Below, one piece after another: positions 31,603 to 41,366 of a stretch of DNA of 64,000 bases. A program made the position numbers and the translations under genes. This stretch comes from Gyromitra esculenta. Lineage: Eukaryota; Ascomycota; Pezizomycetes; Pezizales; Discinaceae. Within the stretch, counting starts at the first letter, position 1, and the number at the start of each line of letters is the position of its first letter. The stretch spans positions 1,178,001 to 1,242,000 of the forward strand of contig JBCAML010000015.1 in the NCBI GenBank assembly GCA_038503075.1, written 5' to 3'. The notes under the pieces are model-generated. The model made no database searches, was not told the origin of the DNA, and saw only the letters and a list, made by a program, of their open reading frames with translations.

Positions 31603-32709
31603 ATGGTAAAAATTCTTAGCTTTTCTCGTTGTTTCAATTTTTCTGCATATAGCTCCGGTTTTCTGCCAGTCCCCTGATATCCAAGTTCTTTGCGATCAAA
31701 CCCTAGGAATGCAAGTGTTCAGAAATCTTTTGAAGCAATACCCGAAGATATATGCGGATTATGCACAGCGCAGAAATACCACCGTCTATATTCCTTCAGA
31801 CCAAGCGATGAACTGCCATTTCGCAGAGACTAACCGTATTTTCCGTCGGTCAGATCTATCTGCTGCCCTGAGCAGGTTGCATGTGCGAAACGGCGCTGTA
31901 AAGCGTCGCTGGGTCGCCAAGAGAGCACCAGGGGATATCACAAGCTACTGCGGACGCCAAAACCTCGCCAGGAAGAAACAGTATTGCCATATAGCATCTG
32001 GTCGAAGGAGATACGCCTCAGAATACAACTACCACGTTTTCTACTGGCTCCGCGGACTCCTCTGGCATCAAATCTGGAGAGTTTCAGTGTATCCAGGGTT
32101 ATGTTCTAGTAGCTGACACGTAAGTTTATCCAATCTGTCTGCTCAATCAATGCGATCAAAGTTTCTAACTATAGGCCAAATAAAGTGTGTTCACGCTTCC
32201 AACATTGACGACCGCTGTCCTCCAACACAAAGACAACATAAGATTCTTGGGCTCTCTTAATACCGCCGACGTTGCCAGCGAATATCTTTACTCCAATCAG
32301 CTCACCACATTCGTACCCATCGATTCAGCATTCGGATTCCAGCAAATACTAAATTCTAAAGAAATCGAGAACCACGCTGTCGACAATACTACCTTCTATA
32401 GCCCACTTCTCACTGATGGCGCCACGTTCGGCAGCCCTCTAGGCTCCAAATTCTATATTAGCGTTGAAGACGATCGATACTGCGTTAACTGTACACTCAT
32501 CATAAAATCCGACGCAATTACAAATAATAGCGTATTTCACACCATTGAGGGGGTATGAGCGTCCGAGCTTGAACCTGTCGTTTGGATTTATTCTAACCTG
32601 GTGCATATAGCTTGTGACTCCTTTGTACAGTATGCTCCACCAACATGCAGAATCTGGCAGGCTACGACGCCGCCCTAGTGTTAGTTTTGTGCGGTGCACC
32701 AACAATTGA
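31603..32709 (+). pseudogene. Secreted fasciclin (FAS1) domain protein, broken
   Basis: A decayed gene for a secreted protein with two fasciclin-like repeats. ATG at 31603 starts MVK; one extra A in the run at 31608-31612 shifts the frame, after which a hydrophobic signal sequence is readable (FLAFLVVSIFLHIAPVFCQ). Repeat 1 follows (TTVYIPSDQAM, then LHVRNGAV). A second shift near 31905 moves to the frame of GRNSIAI, a TAG, then EGDTPQNTTTT and IQGYVLVAD. Intron 32118-32174 (GTAAGT..ATAG) leads to repeat 2 (TLTTAVLQHK, LTTFVPIDSAF), but the exon starts out of frame after a TAA. A probable second intron, 32553-32610 (GTATGA, CTAAC, ATAG), gives a short last exon to 32709. At least three frame breaks and a stop make function unlikely, unless the assembly is wrong. 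FAS1 proteins act in adhesion at the cell surface. Confidence 0.65.
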
Positions 32710-32771
32710 TTAGTCAGCAATTTTATTAAGTTTCTTTTGTAGGGATAATTTAGCGCTATGCAATTGCATTT

Positions 32772-32841
32772 GAGTGTCATTTAGCGAAAATGTCCCATAA
32801 CTGTCAAAATATTTATGGTGCATTTTCGCTAAACGACACTC
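32772..32841. repeat. Near-perfect 70-nt hairpin
   Basis: Arms of about 21 bp at 32772-32792 and 32821-32841 pair with one mismatch (GTCATTTAGCGAAAATG and its complement). The inner loop also pairs (CCATAA/TTATGG). It could be a tiny foldback MITE or a transcribed hairpin; no promoter or second copy was identified. Confidence 0.6.
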
Positions 32842-34103
32842 ATTTGTTAATATTGGATTTATCTGAGTACTTACTTTAAAAACAATAAATTATGGTTGGA
32901 GGAGCGAAATATGCGTTCTTACAACCTTTAATAATTTCCTCTCCACCAAAAATCTAACTTCAGATATGCTTAACCCTTCCAGCATATGAAGTTTAATACT
33001 TACCACTAAAAATGACGTCCACTCGGGGGGGGGACTTGTCACCCATCAAAAATCTCACACATATTGCCCTTCCTGTAAATCTGCATCTAATAATGTTACA
33101 CGTGGGGGCTGAGACCCTGCAGCGAACGAGGGTGTCAAGCAGCCAGTGAGGTTGAAATAAGAATTTCAATTGACACCGCGCTAGCCTACCAATCGGGTGG
33201 CCTGTGACACCCCCCGCTCGTGGCATCATTGCCGTACATAGGGCTTAATCACGCCCAGTCCTGTATGCCGTTTCCAGAACGTACTAGATTGAAGAGAGTC
33301 CAAATAAATCATACACGTATCCGGTTATCCCTTCATCGAGTGGTGAATGTTTTTTTCGGTATTGAGGCTGCTGAGAAGTTAATCAGTCACGTGCAGGGGA
33401 GGTGGTAAAGCAGCAGGTTGACAGGTAATAAAACCTCACATCACCAGCGTCAGCAATAGTACAGATATCAACAGGAAAAACTACTGAACTAATCCTGAGA
33501 GCCATCCAGACGCAAATATATATATAAATAACTAAAAGTGCCTTAGTTTCCCCTTGTTGCCACCCTGCTGCCTTACCGCCTCTCCTGCGCGTAGCTAAAT
33601 AACTTCTCGACACCAGTAAATTCTGTGCTCCACCAGTCTTGAGTTAGCTGTGTCACAGCACTTGAAAAAACTGCAGGGACTTGATGGGTATAACTACAGT
33701 TTCTAGTTCTGTGGAACGTGAGATATCCCGAATCGAATTGTCTTGCGGACTTACCAACAACCTTTTTCTCTGGCGATGCTATATGGCTAGGGACGCCTAG
33801 GGGTTAGGGCTATTTCTGACGGTTTTCGGCTAGGGGTTGTTCACGCCCCACCCGTAGCCTTGCACCACCATCGACCAAATGAACACCCGGGGTCAAAGCG
33901 GTCCAGGCAGCTCAACAAGTCCGTGCCAGCAAAAAAAGCGGTTAAACACTCGGTATGACGCCGAGAACACACGAGATGACGCCGAGAATGCAATGGATCC
34001 ACCTCCAGAGTTGATTGGGTGATGAGAGTTCGGAGGGATCCTGGACCGCTACCGAATCCACCTGCTGCAAAAGCCTCACTGAGGAGGAGATACAGATAAA
34101 TGG
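32842..34103. other. Intergenic, no gene seen
   Basis: Short open stretches on both strands lack recognisable domains. Nothing is supported. Confidence 0.35.
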
Positions 34104-35560
34104 ATGGGGGAGGGGGAGGGGGAGGAATTCGAGGACACTGAAGGGGAATATCTAGATGAAGATGTGTTCGATCGCATAATGGCGCTACGGGGTCTAGCTA
34201 TGTTTGACAAAATAAAAATAAGATATCAACGAGGGTATCGGGCCTCTAAGCGCTCCTATCAACGTAATGCAGAGAGGAAAAAGGGGCTGCAAGCGGCTAC
34301 AAAAGGATGCAAGACCCCGACCCCAGGATTTCCATTACCGGGCAAGGAGAATCCGAACTCGGAACCTATTAATCCAATAGTTCCTGAGTCAAAAGAAGAG
34401 CAGTTAGCTCGAGAACTTTGGAAGAAGATTCCTGCCTTGGAAAAAAAACTCTGGTCGAAACATGTTACAGTGACGGGGCAAAATCTCACTCAACATCGAG
34501 CAGTCTTAGAGTTTTTGAAGCTACGAGAGTCACGCAAACCCGAGGAAACACGAGAAGAGGCGCCTATTACTGTGGAACATTGCTTCAGTTGAGGCGTATA
34601 TTTTGCACGAAAAATCGTCCCCTAGAGATTACTTGGAGAAGGGACCGTCATATTGATATCGGCAGGCAAGGCTGTTTCAGCAAAACTAGCTCTTGGTTCA
34701 ATAATATAGGAGTTTAATTAGCGGCCAGAGATTGGTTGCCTCGCAGTGCTGAAGTAGCTAAATGTTATACATTGGTATATGCCTGGTATAGCTATTTGCT
34801 AGCGGGTTTTTTCCTGGATCTGACAGATCACGAACTATTTAAAGCAATTGGCATTTACCCAGACTCCAAGCAAGCGGCAACAACTGTTAGTGACTCGTTT
34901 GTGCCTAAAGGAAATAGGATCTGAGCAAGAGCCGCATGCCGCTAGCTGAAAAATGGGACTTGTTCATAATACAGTGTGCAATGGAGACTATATTATTGGG
35001 CACGGGCGAGAGGACGTTGTTTGGTACAGGAATAATTAATTCCTTCTACAATAGAAAGCCTTTGAATGTTGCTTTGTGGTTTTCAATGATGATAACTGGG
35101 AACCACTACCAACATTACTGGAAAACGAAACCCCTTTACTGCTCATCATTCATGATGAGTCTAAATTTAGTGCCAAGTGAGCTTCCATGGTATGAAACCA
35201 TACGATATGTATCGCTCTATCGGCTCCAGCAGCTCAGGCGCTACTTCCATGTTTCTATGCCTACAACACGTTTCCCTCGTTGGAAATAGACATAATGAGA
35301 GATGTAATCGGAGGACTAAATTTTTAGTTTCTCATTTTGAGGGATGTAAGTACGTCAGTAGCATAGTGGCACAACGGGGAGATAGAGGATATTCAGTAAT
35401 GTACAATCCCGTTCGAAAAGTATTGGCTCCTTCATCTCTATTGAGCCGACTACTGGCAGATTGAAGCTATAATTTTTGCAGAAAGTAGTTACGTGGAGTT
35501 GCTAGGTGTTAGTTATTCAGCACCTCAGGATTTCCATACTCATGACACATACTCCGGAAA
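34104..35560 (+). pseudogene. Unknown transposon-like ORF cluster, decayed
   Basis: A chain of plus-strand open blocks in changing frames: 34104-34592 (162 residues, acidic N-terminus, then a basic KKIPALEKKLWSKH block), 34736-34924, 34936-35289 (YNRKPLNVALWFSMMITGNH), and 35177-35464, ending in NPVRKVLAP and then QIEAIIFAESSYVELLGV. The last part is the second copy of the family at 5325-5650. Several stops and frame changes separate the blocks. I do not recognise the protein. A dispersed, repeatedly broken ORF fits a transposase or other element protein, but that is inference. Confidence 0.4.
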
Positions 35561-36320
35561 CGTATAGCTTCTAGGCTGGGAGGAGATAGGTTTTGAGAAT
35601 AGCTTAGCGTCTAGCGGGGTTAAGTAGGTTTTACTGAAGAATGAGACAATGGATTCGTCAATGTTAATAGCAAGGCCGTTTGGGGCGTAGTAACATAATT
35701 CGCCAGCTGTTATTGAGACGGGAGTAGTGTATATGTCGACCCATTGGGGGGGGGATTAGGCCAGCTTTGGGTCCTACGACTTCAAGCGCGAAAGTATCAT
35801 TTACACCTAAGACGATGAGGGAATGTTAGAACTAGTTTTTGGATACAGGATTTATAGGGGGTGGGTGATGGTACATACCCATTATAGAGGAAATTGATTC
35901 CGGGAGGTCTTCGATCGGAGTGTCGGACGGCAGAGCTAATGTGACGAGTCCTCTTGGATAGTTCCTAGCTCTTGTGATAGTGATTTTTGCTGCGGGTGAC
36001 CTTCGGTGGTCGAGTCGTGTGTCGTCGCCAGGGATAGCTGGTTCTTCTATTTCTTGGACACCCTTTGTGGCTTATGATATCAACGAGTTTGCAGAGTATT
36101 TATCTTGAGCAGCCTCTGGAGGAGCCAATCCGATATGCAGACCACCCCCAGATCCACCATTCAAGGAAATACTCACTTTCACACCTAGTACCAAGAGCCC
36201 TTCTTTCGACTCTATAGCTACAGAGTTTACCCCCGTACCAATAGTAAGTACACCCTTCCTTGTATTCTCCACCGCACTTGTAGCCAATTCCATGTCCACG
36301 TTCTCCACCGTCATATATTT
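35561..36320. other. No confident gene
   Basis: A minus-strand block, 36072-36314, follows the SesB-like relic in the same direction and could be its continuation, but shows no domain. Confidence 0.3.
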
Positions 36321-36638
36321 CTAGCTCTTCCTCCTGTAAAACCTACACATAGCTCTATAATCAACATCAATCGGCACAGTCCTCTCATTCGGAAACCCCA
36401 TAACTGCAGAATCCCCCAGCACAATTTTATAACCCCAATCAACCCTAATCCTCACCACACGGTATCCGGAACTCACCATCATAGACAGCGGCCCCACCAA
36501 ACCCCTTTCAAAAAAAAAGCCCCCCGTAATAACCTGCAGATTCCTCCCTCGCTGCACGAACTGCTCCGAAATTGACTCCAGCGCCCCCGAGCTCGTTTCC
36601 AAGTCTTTGAGTAGGTCTATACGAAGTACTAGCGACAA
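36321..36638 (-). pseudogene. SesB-like alpha/beta-hydrolase domain fragment
   Basis: A 105-residue fragment. LLKDLETSSGALESISEQF and, at its end, SAVMGFPNERTVPIDVDYRAMCRF match the C-terminal part of the SesB/DUF676-type lipase-like domain that forms the N-terminus of many fungal NLR (STAND) proteins. The expected nucleophile region upstream and any NACHT domain downstream are not visible. The middle has an unusual insert (GPLSMMVSSGYRVVRIRVDW). Probably a remnant of an incompatibility-type gene. Confidence 0.5.
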
Positions 36639-38029
36639 CGTAACCGCATTCGTCGGTCCAGGGTTTCAGGGAGCCGCCGCTGAGGCCGGGGGGATGTTAA
36701 CTCGAATCCCTAGCTTCGAGAGAGGTGATATATATACTCGATTTCGATATTCTCTGAAGTAGATAGAGGCGCCCTCTAGAGCTCTGGGGTATAGCGCAAA
36801 AAAGTCCGTGACGTTCCTCAGCGATGGGAGATTTCGATGCAGCTCTGCTGCTTAGGGACTTGCTCTGTTTAGATTTTGGCTTTAATAGCTTGTCTGGCCA
36901 TGAAGAGGGATTTAACTTGATCGGTTATTTAAACATACAGCTTCCGCAGCATCGCCCCGGGTGTCCCCTAACCCGTCGGCAGAACCGCTTGCAGAGTCCC
37001 CACTCCCGAATGATATATCGTTGGACTCCTGGTGGGTTCTTCTTGGCCTTTTTTCAGTGAGAAACACAGGATCGATTCTGGAGCCCGAGAGATATGGTGG
37101 AAGTTACATGTACTGCTGGATGGGTGGGTGCGCTAAACTAATATATAGCCTGGTGCTATGGGCGAGCTCCTCCTTATTTGCTGTAGATTTGGATGTGAGG
37201 CTGTTCTGCTGCAAAAAACAAAAGGCCATTGGTACACGTATTTGGCTGACGTTTTTTGATAGAAGCACCTGAGCGAAGTGAAAGGGAATAGGATCAGTCT
37301 CGATCCCGATTGGTCGACCGATCTGGCCAGTAAAACCTAGCGGCCATCCTCCAACGAACATGGTTTGGAGAAGCCCCCTCTCCAGCCCAATAGCAAGGCT
37401 TTAGGGAGGGGGCTTTGTAGGGCGCCGCTGCATCTAGTAAGTAGCTCTTGGATCCAGAGAGGCATACAGACTGGAGCAACCCTTCTACCACATGCCATTA
37501 CTTACCATTTCAGGGAAAGCAGGAAGAGTATAAACGAAGTTTGCGTATGCTTGAGGGGGCACATTTTCTGCGTGCAGGCCTTCGTGTGGTACTGGTGTGT
37601 GTGTGTGTCTATCTACATAGCCCTTAACCCAACCACCAAGCCGCTCAGATAGTGTCTGGCCGCCTGCATCAGCACCCGTACATACAGGCATTAGGAATAC
37701 TTCAAGCACCGTTCTATCAGCTTTCACCATGAATCCTGCGATCAGAGCTGTGTTTAGATCCGGATACGACGAATAACTACGGCCGTGAGATTAGGAACAT
37801 ATAAACTCAGTGGAGCTATAAGAGGAAGCGTAGGACCTTGAGAGCAGGCAGTTATTTTGTGTACTAAGGGAGGTTATGCTGTAGATTCGAATCCAGCGAC
37901 TACAATATTCCGCACAACCGGGGCGTAATAACGAGTGATATTTAATGATTTAATGACCTACAGACTGCAAACCCAACCAATTCGCACAAAAAAACCCACG
38001 ATACTTTTATATATACATTACCCCACGCC
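36639..38029. other. Intergenic, no gene seen
   Basis: No coding frame of note. A short (TG)n tract lies near 37596-37608. The RPF1 3' region begins at the right edge. Confidence 0.4.
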
Positions 38030-39265
38030 CTACAGCTGAAACTTCTTCCGATCCTTATCCATCCCGCCTTTCCACTCCCACTCAACCCCCTCCTTAACAC
38101 CCCTCTCCACCCTCCTCAGCTTCAGCGTAAACTGCGGGCCCAATTCCTGCAGCCCCACCTTGATGGGGATACTATCGTCCCCTTTGCTCCCATTGCCCCC
38201 GTCTTTGCCCCCGTCCTCCAGCCCATAGCCCACAGGCTTCTCGCTGCCCCTCTTGTCGCGAAAAACATATCGATGCCGCCTAAAGAATATATAGTCCCGC
38301 TGATTATGCAGCGTGACGACCTGGCGCCCCCTGAACTCCGGCTGCCGCGGAAACATCGACTGGAACAGCCCGGCCGTAACGCGTCCGAGCGGGGTGAGAA
38401 AATTGTTGAGGATGAGCTCGGGCGTGTGGGACGTCGGCTTGCCGTGGCCGCGGATGCGTTTCGGGGGGGTGTAGTTCGTCAGGCTGAAGTGGAAGGTGGG
38501 GCCAGCGGGGAGGACGATGATCGTGAGGGCGTTGATGATCTTGCGGTCTTCGTTCACGACCAGGACGTGCGTGAATGGGTCTTGGGGCACAGCGCTGGGC
38601 GATGCGGCAAAGGTGCAGATTTCCTTGATGGAGAATTTGGAGCCGCGGCCGCGGGGGATGTAGGTCGCGTTTGGGAAGAGCTGGGTGAGTTCTTCGGCGG
38701 GCTGGTGGATGTGGCAGTTGCGGGAGGTGGTGATGAGGAGTTTTGGTGTTGTCGGGGCGGGGGCGGCGGAGGGGTCGGCCAGCAGCGTCGGGAAGAGGGA
38801 CTGCGTTTCTTCGGCTTCGGCCTTTAGCGACTGCGCTTTTTCGCGGTCTGCGAGCACGCGGGCTTCGGCGGCTTCGGCGGTTTCGGGGACCGGCTCTTTG
38901 GCCGCCTCCGCTTCTGCTCCCTCCGCCTCGTCGTCGTCGCTGTCGTCCTGCTTCTGCTTCTTCCGTTTCGGCGGTGCGTCGGCGGCGATGTCGGTCTCCC
39001 GGCGGCCGGGAATCGCGCCCTCGACCCGCTCGTCCCACACCCGCTTGCGCTCGATCGTCGCGGGAATGTTCTTCTTTATACGCTCTTCGCGCAGAGCCGG
39101 GTCCTGGTCTTCGGCCTTTTTGCGCTCGAAGCGCTCCGACCGCTTCTGCGAGGCGAGGGCCGACTTGAGCCGCACATTGTGAGACTGGCGGTGCAGCTTG
39201 TTCGGGATGGCGAAGGTGCGGGAGGTGGCCTGCGAGGTGGACGTTTTCTTGACCTGGCGGCCCAT
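38030..39265 (-). CDS. RPF1: Ribosome production factor 1, Brix domain
   Basis: Nucleolar 60S assembly factor, 411 residues, single exon. I start at ATG 39265 (MGRQVKKTS); the open frame extends 69 codons upstream, but into low-complexity Thr-Pro sequence and the promoter. The N-terminal basic region (FAIPNKLHRQSHNVRLKSAL) is typical of RPF1. An NLS-like RKKQKQ near 100 is followed by an acidic linker. The Brix domain starts near 173 (TPKLLITTSRN) and runs through SLTNYTPPKRIRGHGKPTSH, LGRVTAGLFQSMFPRQPEFR and HNQRDYIFFRRHRYVFRDK. The C-terminus carries ELGPQFTLKLRR. In yeast, Rpf1 works in early pre-60S particles and 27S pre-rRNA processing. It is divergent from PWP1, another pre-60S factor. 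Confidence 0.93.
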   Translation of the reverse strand: MGRQVKKTSTSQATSRTFAIPNKLHRQSHNVRLKSALASQKRSERFERKKAEDQDPALREERIKKNIPATIERKRVWDERVEGAIPGRRETDIAADAPPKRKKQKQDDSDDDEAEGAEAEAAKEPVPETAEAAEARVLADREKAQSLKAEAEETQSLFPTLLADPSAAPAPTTPKLLITTSRNCHIHQPAEELTQLFPNATYIPRGRGSKFSIKEICTFAASPSAVPQDPFTHVLVVNEDRKIINALTIIVLPAGPTFHFSLTNYTPPKRIRGHGKPTSHTPELILNNFLTPLGRVTAGLFQSMFPRQPEFRGRQVVTLHNQRDYIFFRRHRYVFRDKRGSEKPVGYGLEDGGKDGGNGSKGDDSIPIKVGLQELGPQFTLKLRRVERGVKEGVEWEWKGGMDKDRKKFQL

Positions 39266-39458
39266 ATCTGCGGTGCGATGCGGTGTCGGTGTCGGTGTCG
39301 GTGCCGGTGTGGTGAAGGTCGGAGGTGAAGACGCAGTAGCTTTTTCCGCCAAGAATGCGGCGTTTGTGGGACGAACTCTTGGCGGTCGCCCCACCAACAT
39401 CTTTTTTTTCCTGAGCTCTGCAACGCCGACACCGACACCGCCATCCGCCACCGCCGCA
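39266..39458. promoter_or_regulatory. Shared promoter, RPF1/PWP1
   Basis: The 193 bp between the two divergent start codons must hold both promoters and leaders. It contains GGTGTCGGTGTC-type and ACCGACACCGACACC-type repeats on opposite sides, near 39287-39310 and 39427-39440, which are inverted relative to each other. No TATA box was seen. Confidence 0.6.
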
Positions 39459-41366
39459 ATGATCACGGCCACTACTTGGGTGCCGAAAGGCTTTGCTGCT
39501 CAGTTCCCGAAGCGCTACGATGTCTCCGAGGAGGAATTCGAGCGCATTGCGGACCTGGCACGGCTGCAGCTGGAGGATGCTCAGGGAGATCTCGACGATG
39601 CGCGGGCAGAAGCCGAGGCAGAAGAGGACAGCGAGGGCGAGAAGAGCAGCAAGGAGAAGAAGCGGGTGCTGAAGGCAGCTGCACAGCTGAAGGATGTGGA
39701 GGAAGACGAGAAGGAGAAGGAGGAGTGAGTGTTGGGCCCTCGATGCAGCGAACAGAAGCTGACTGTGTGAAGCATTGACGACGACCTGAAGGAATACGAT
39801 CTGGACAACTACGACGAGCCCACGGAGGAAGAAAAGACAGCTGGCGAGAGTGAGTGATGATGTTTCTGTGTCTGTCTGTGTCTGTGTCTGTGTCTGTGTC
39901 TGTGTCTGTGTCTGTGTCTCTATATGTCTCTATGTGGCATATCTACTCCATATCTCTCTCTATTGCAGATATCTCCACCATCCCTATACCTCTGCCCACA
40001 CCCATATCTGCCCCACACCCACATCTCGACCCATATATCCCCCCACATATATCCCCATCTAACTCCCACAGCAATGGGCATGTTCGGAAACATCAAGGGC
40101 CTTGCCTTCCACCAGCCCGGCGAAGCAGACCCCTACATCACCATGACCGAGGAAGACGAGCAGGAGGAGCGCGAAGAGCTCCAGATCCTGCCCACCGACA
40201 ACCTCCTCATCGCCGCCAAAACCGAAGACGACGTCTGCCACCTCGAGATCTACGTCTACGAAGACGAGTCCGACAATCTCTACGTCCACCACGACATCAT
40301 GCTCCCCGCCATCCCCCTCTGCGTCGAGTGGCTCGACATCCCCGTCGGCGCCCACCTCACCAACACCCCCGAGTCCCGCGGCAACTACGTCGCCGTGGGC
40401 ACCATGGACCCCGACATCGAGATCTGGGACCTGGACACCATCGATACCCTCTACCCCAACGCCATCCTCGGCGCCTCGCCCGCCCCCAAGAAAAAATCCA
40501 AAAAGTCCAAGAAATCCCCAAAGGCCTCTGAAACCCACCACACCGACGCCGTCCTCTCTCTCTCCAGCAACCGCCACCACCGCAACCTCCTCGCCTCCGC
40601 CTCCGCCGACAAGACCGTCAAGCTGTGGGACCTCAACACCACCAAGTGCGCCAGATCCTACTCCCACCACACCGACAAAGTCTGCGCTCTCGCATGGCAC
40701 CCGCGCGACTCCACCACCCTGCTCTCGGGCTCCTACGACCGCACCGTCGTCTGGTCCGACATGCGCGCCCCCGACGCGCCCGTGCCGCGCTGGGGCGTCG
40801 AGAGCGATGTCGAAGACGTGCGCTGGGACCCGCACGACAACAACTACTTTTACGTCTCGACCGAGAGCGGGGTGATCCACTTCTTCGACACCCGCGTCCT
40901 GCCGGCTGCGCCGAGGGCCTCGAGGCCCGTGTGGACGCTGCAGGCGCACGATCGCAGCGTCAGCACGTTCGACGTCTCGCCGGTTATTCCGGGCCTGCTG
41001 GTCTCGGGGTCGCTGGATAAAACGGTCAAGATATGGAATACGCAGACGGGGACCGGGGGGCCGTCGATGGTCGCGTCGAGGGATCTGGGGGTTGGTAAGG
41101 TTTTTTCGACCAGGTTCGCGCCGGATAGCGAGGTGGGGTTTAGACTCGCTGTTGCGGGGAGTAAAGGCGTTGTTACGGTGTGGGATACTAGCACGAATGC
41201 GGGGGTTCGGAGGACTTTTGGAGGGCGAGTTAAGGGGATGGAGGGGGAGGTTGCGGAGAGGGTTGTGGGGGTTGAGGAGAGCAGCGAGGAGGAGAGCGAG
41301 GAGGAGGAAGGCGGAGTGGAAGTGGGGAATGGGCCGGATGGGTGGGAGAGTATGGAGGAAGATTAG
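39459..41366 (+). CDS. PWP1: Periodic tryptophan protein 1, WD40 ribosome biogenesis factor
   Basis: Three exons: 39459-39724, 39773-39849 and 40072-41366, giving 545 residues. Intron 1 (48 nt) is GTGAGT..AG with branch site CTGAC; intron 2 (222 nt) is GTGAGT..CAG. Splicing joins the diagnostic Pwp1 sequence: MITATTWVPKGFAAQFP at the N-terminus, IDDDLKEYDLDNYDEP after intron 1, then MGMFGNIKGLAFH. WD repeats include SASADKTVKLWDL, SGSYDRTVVWSDM and SGSLDKTVKIWNT, the last about two thirds along. An acidic tail (SSEEESEEEEGG) ends the protein. Pwp1 acts in early pre-60S maturation in the nucleolus. Codon bias is strongly GC-rich in the third position, unlike the AT-rich surroundings. Confidence 0.94.
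39862..39918 (+). repeat. (TGTGTC)n microsatellite in PWP1 intron 2
   Basis: About eight TGTGTC units near the 5' end of the intron, followed by TCTATATGTC. The intron is several times longer than the others in this window. Confidence 0.75.

Noticed and set aside
37880..37905. Possible tRNA T-arm (GATTCGAATCC)
   Set aside because: The flanking bases do not form the five-pair T stem, and no acceptor or anticodon arm could be placed.
38304..39168. Long open frames overlapping RPF1 in other frames (244, 184, 165 and 141 codons)
   Set aside because: GC-rich coding sequence gives chance open frames on the other strand and in other phases. Only the RPF1 frame has a recognisable domain.
40059..40949. 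296-codon antisense frame over PWP1
   Set aside because: Its Gly/Val/Asp-rich composition is the mirror of GC-rich WD40 codons, and it has no domain.
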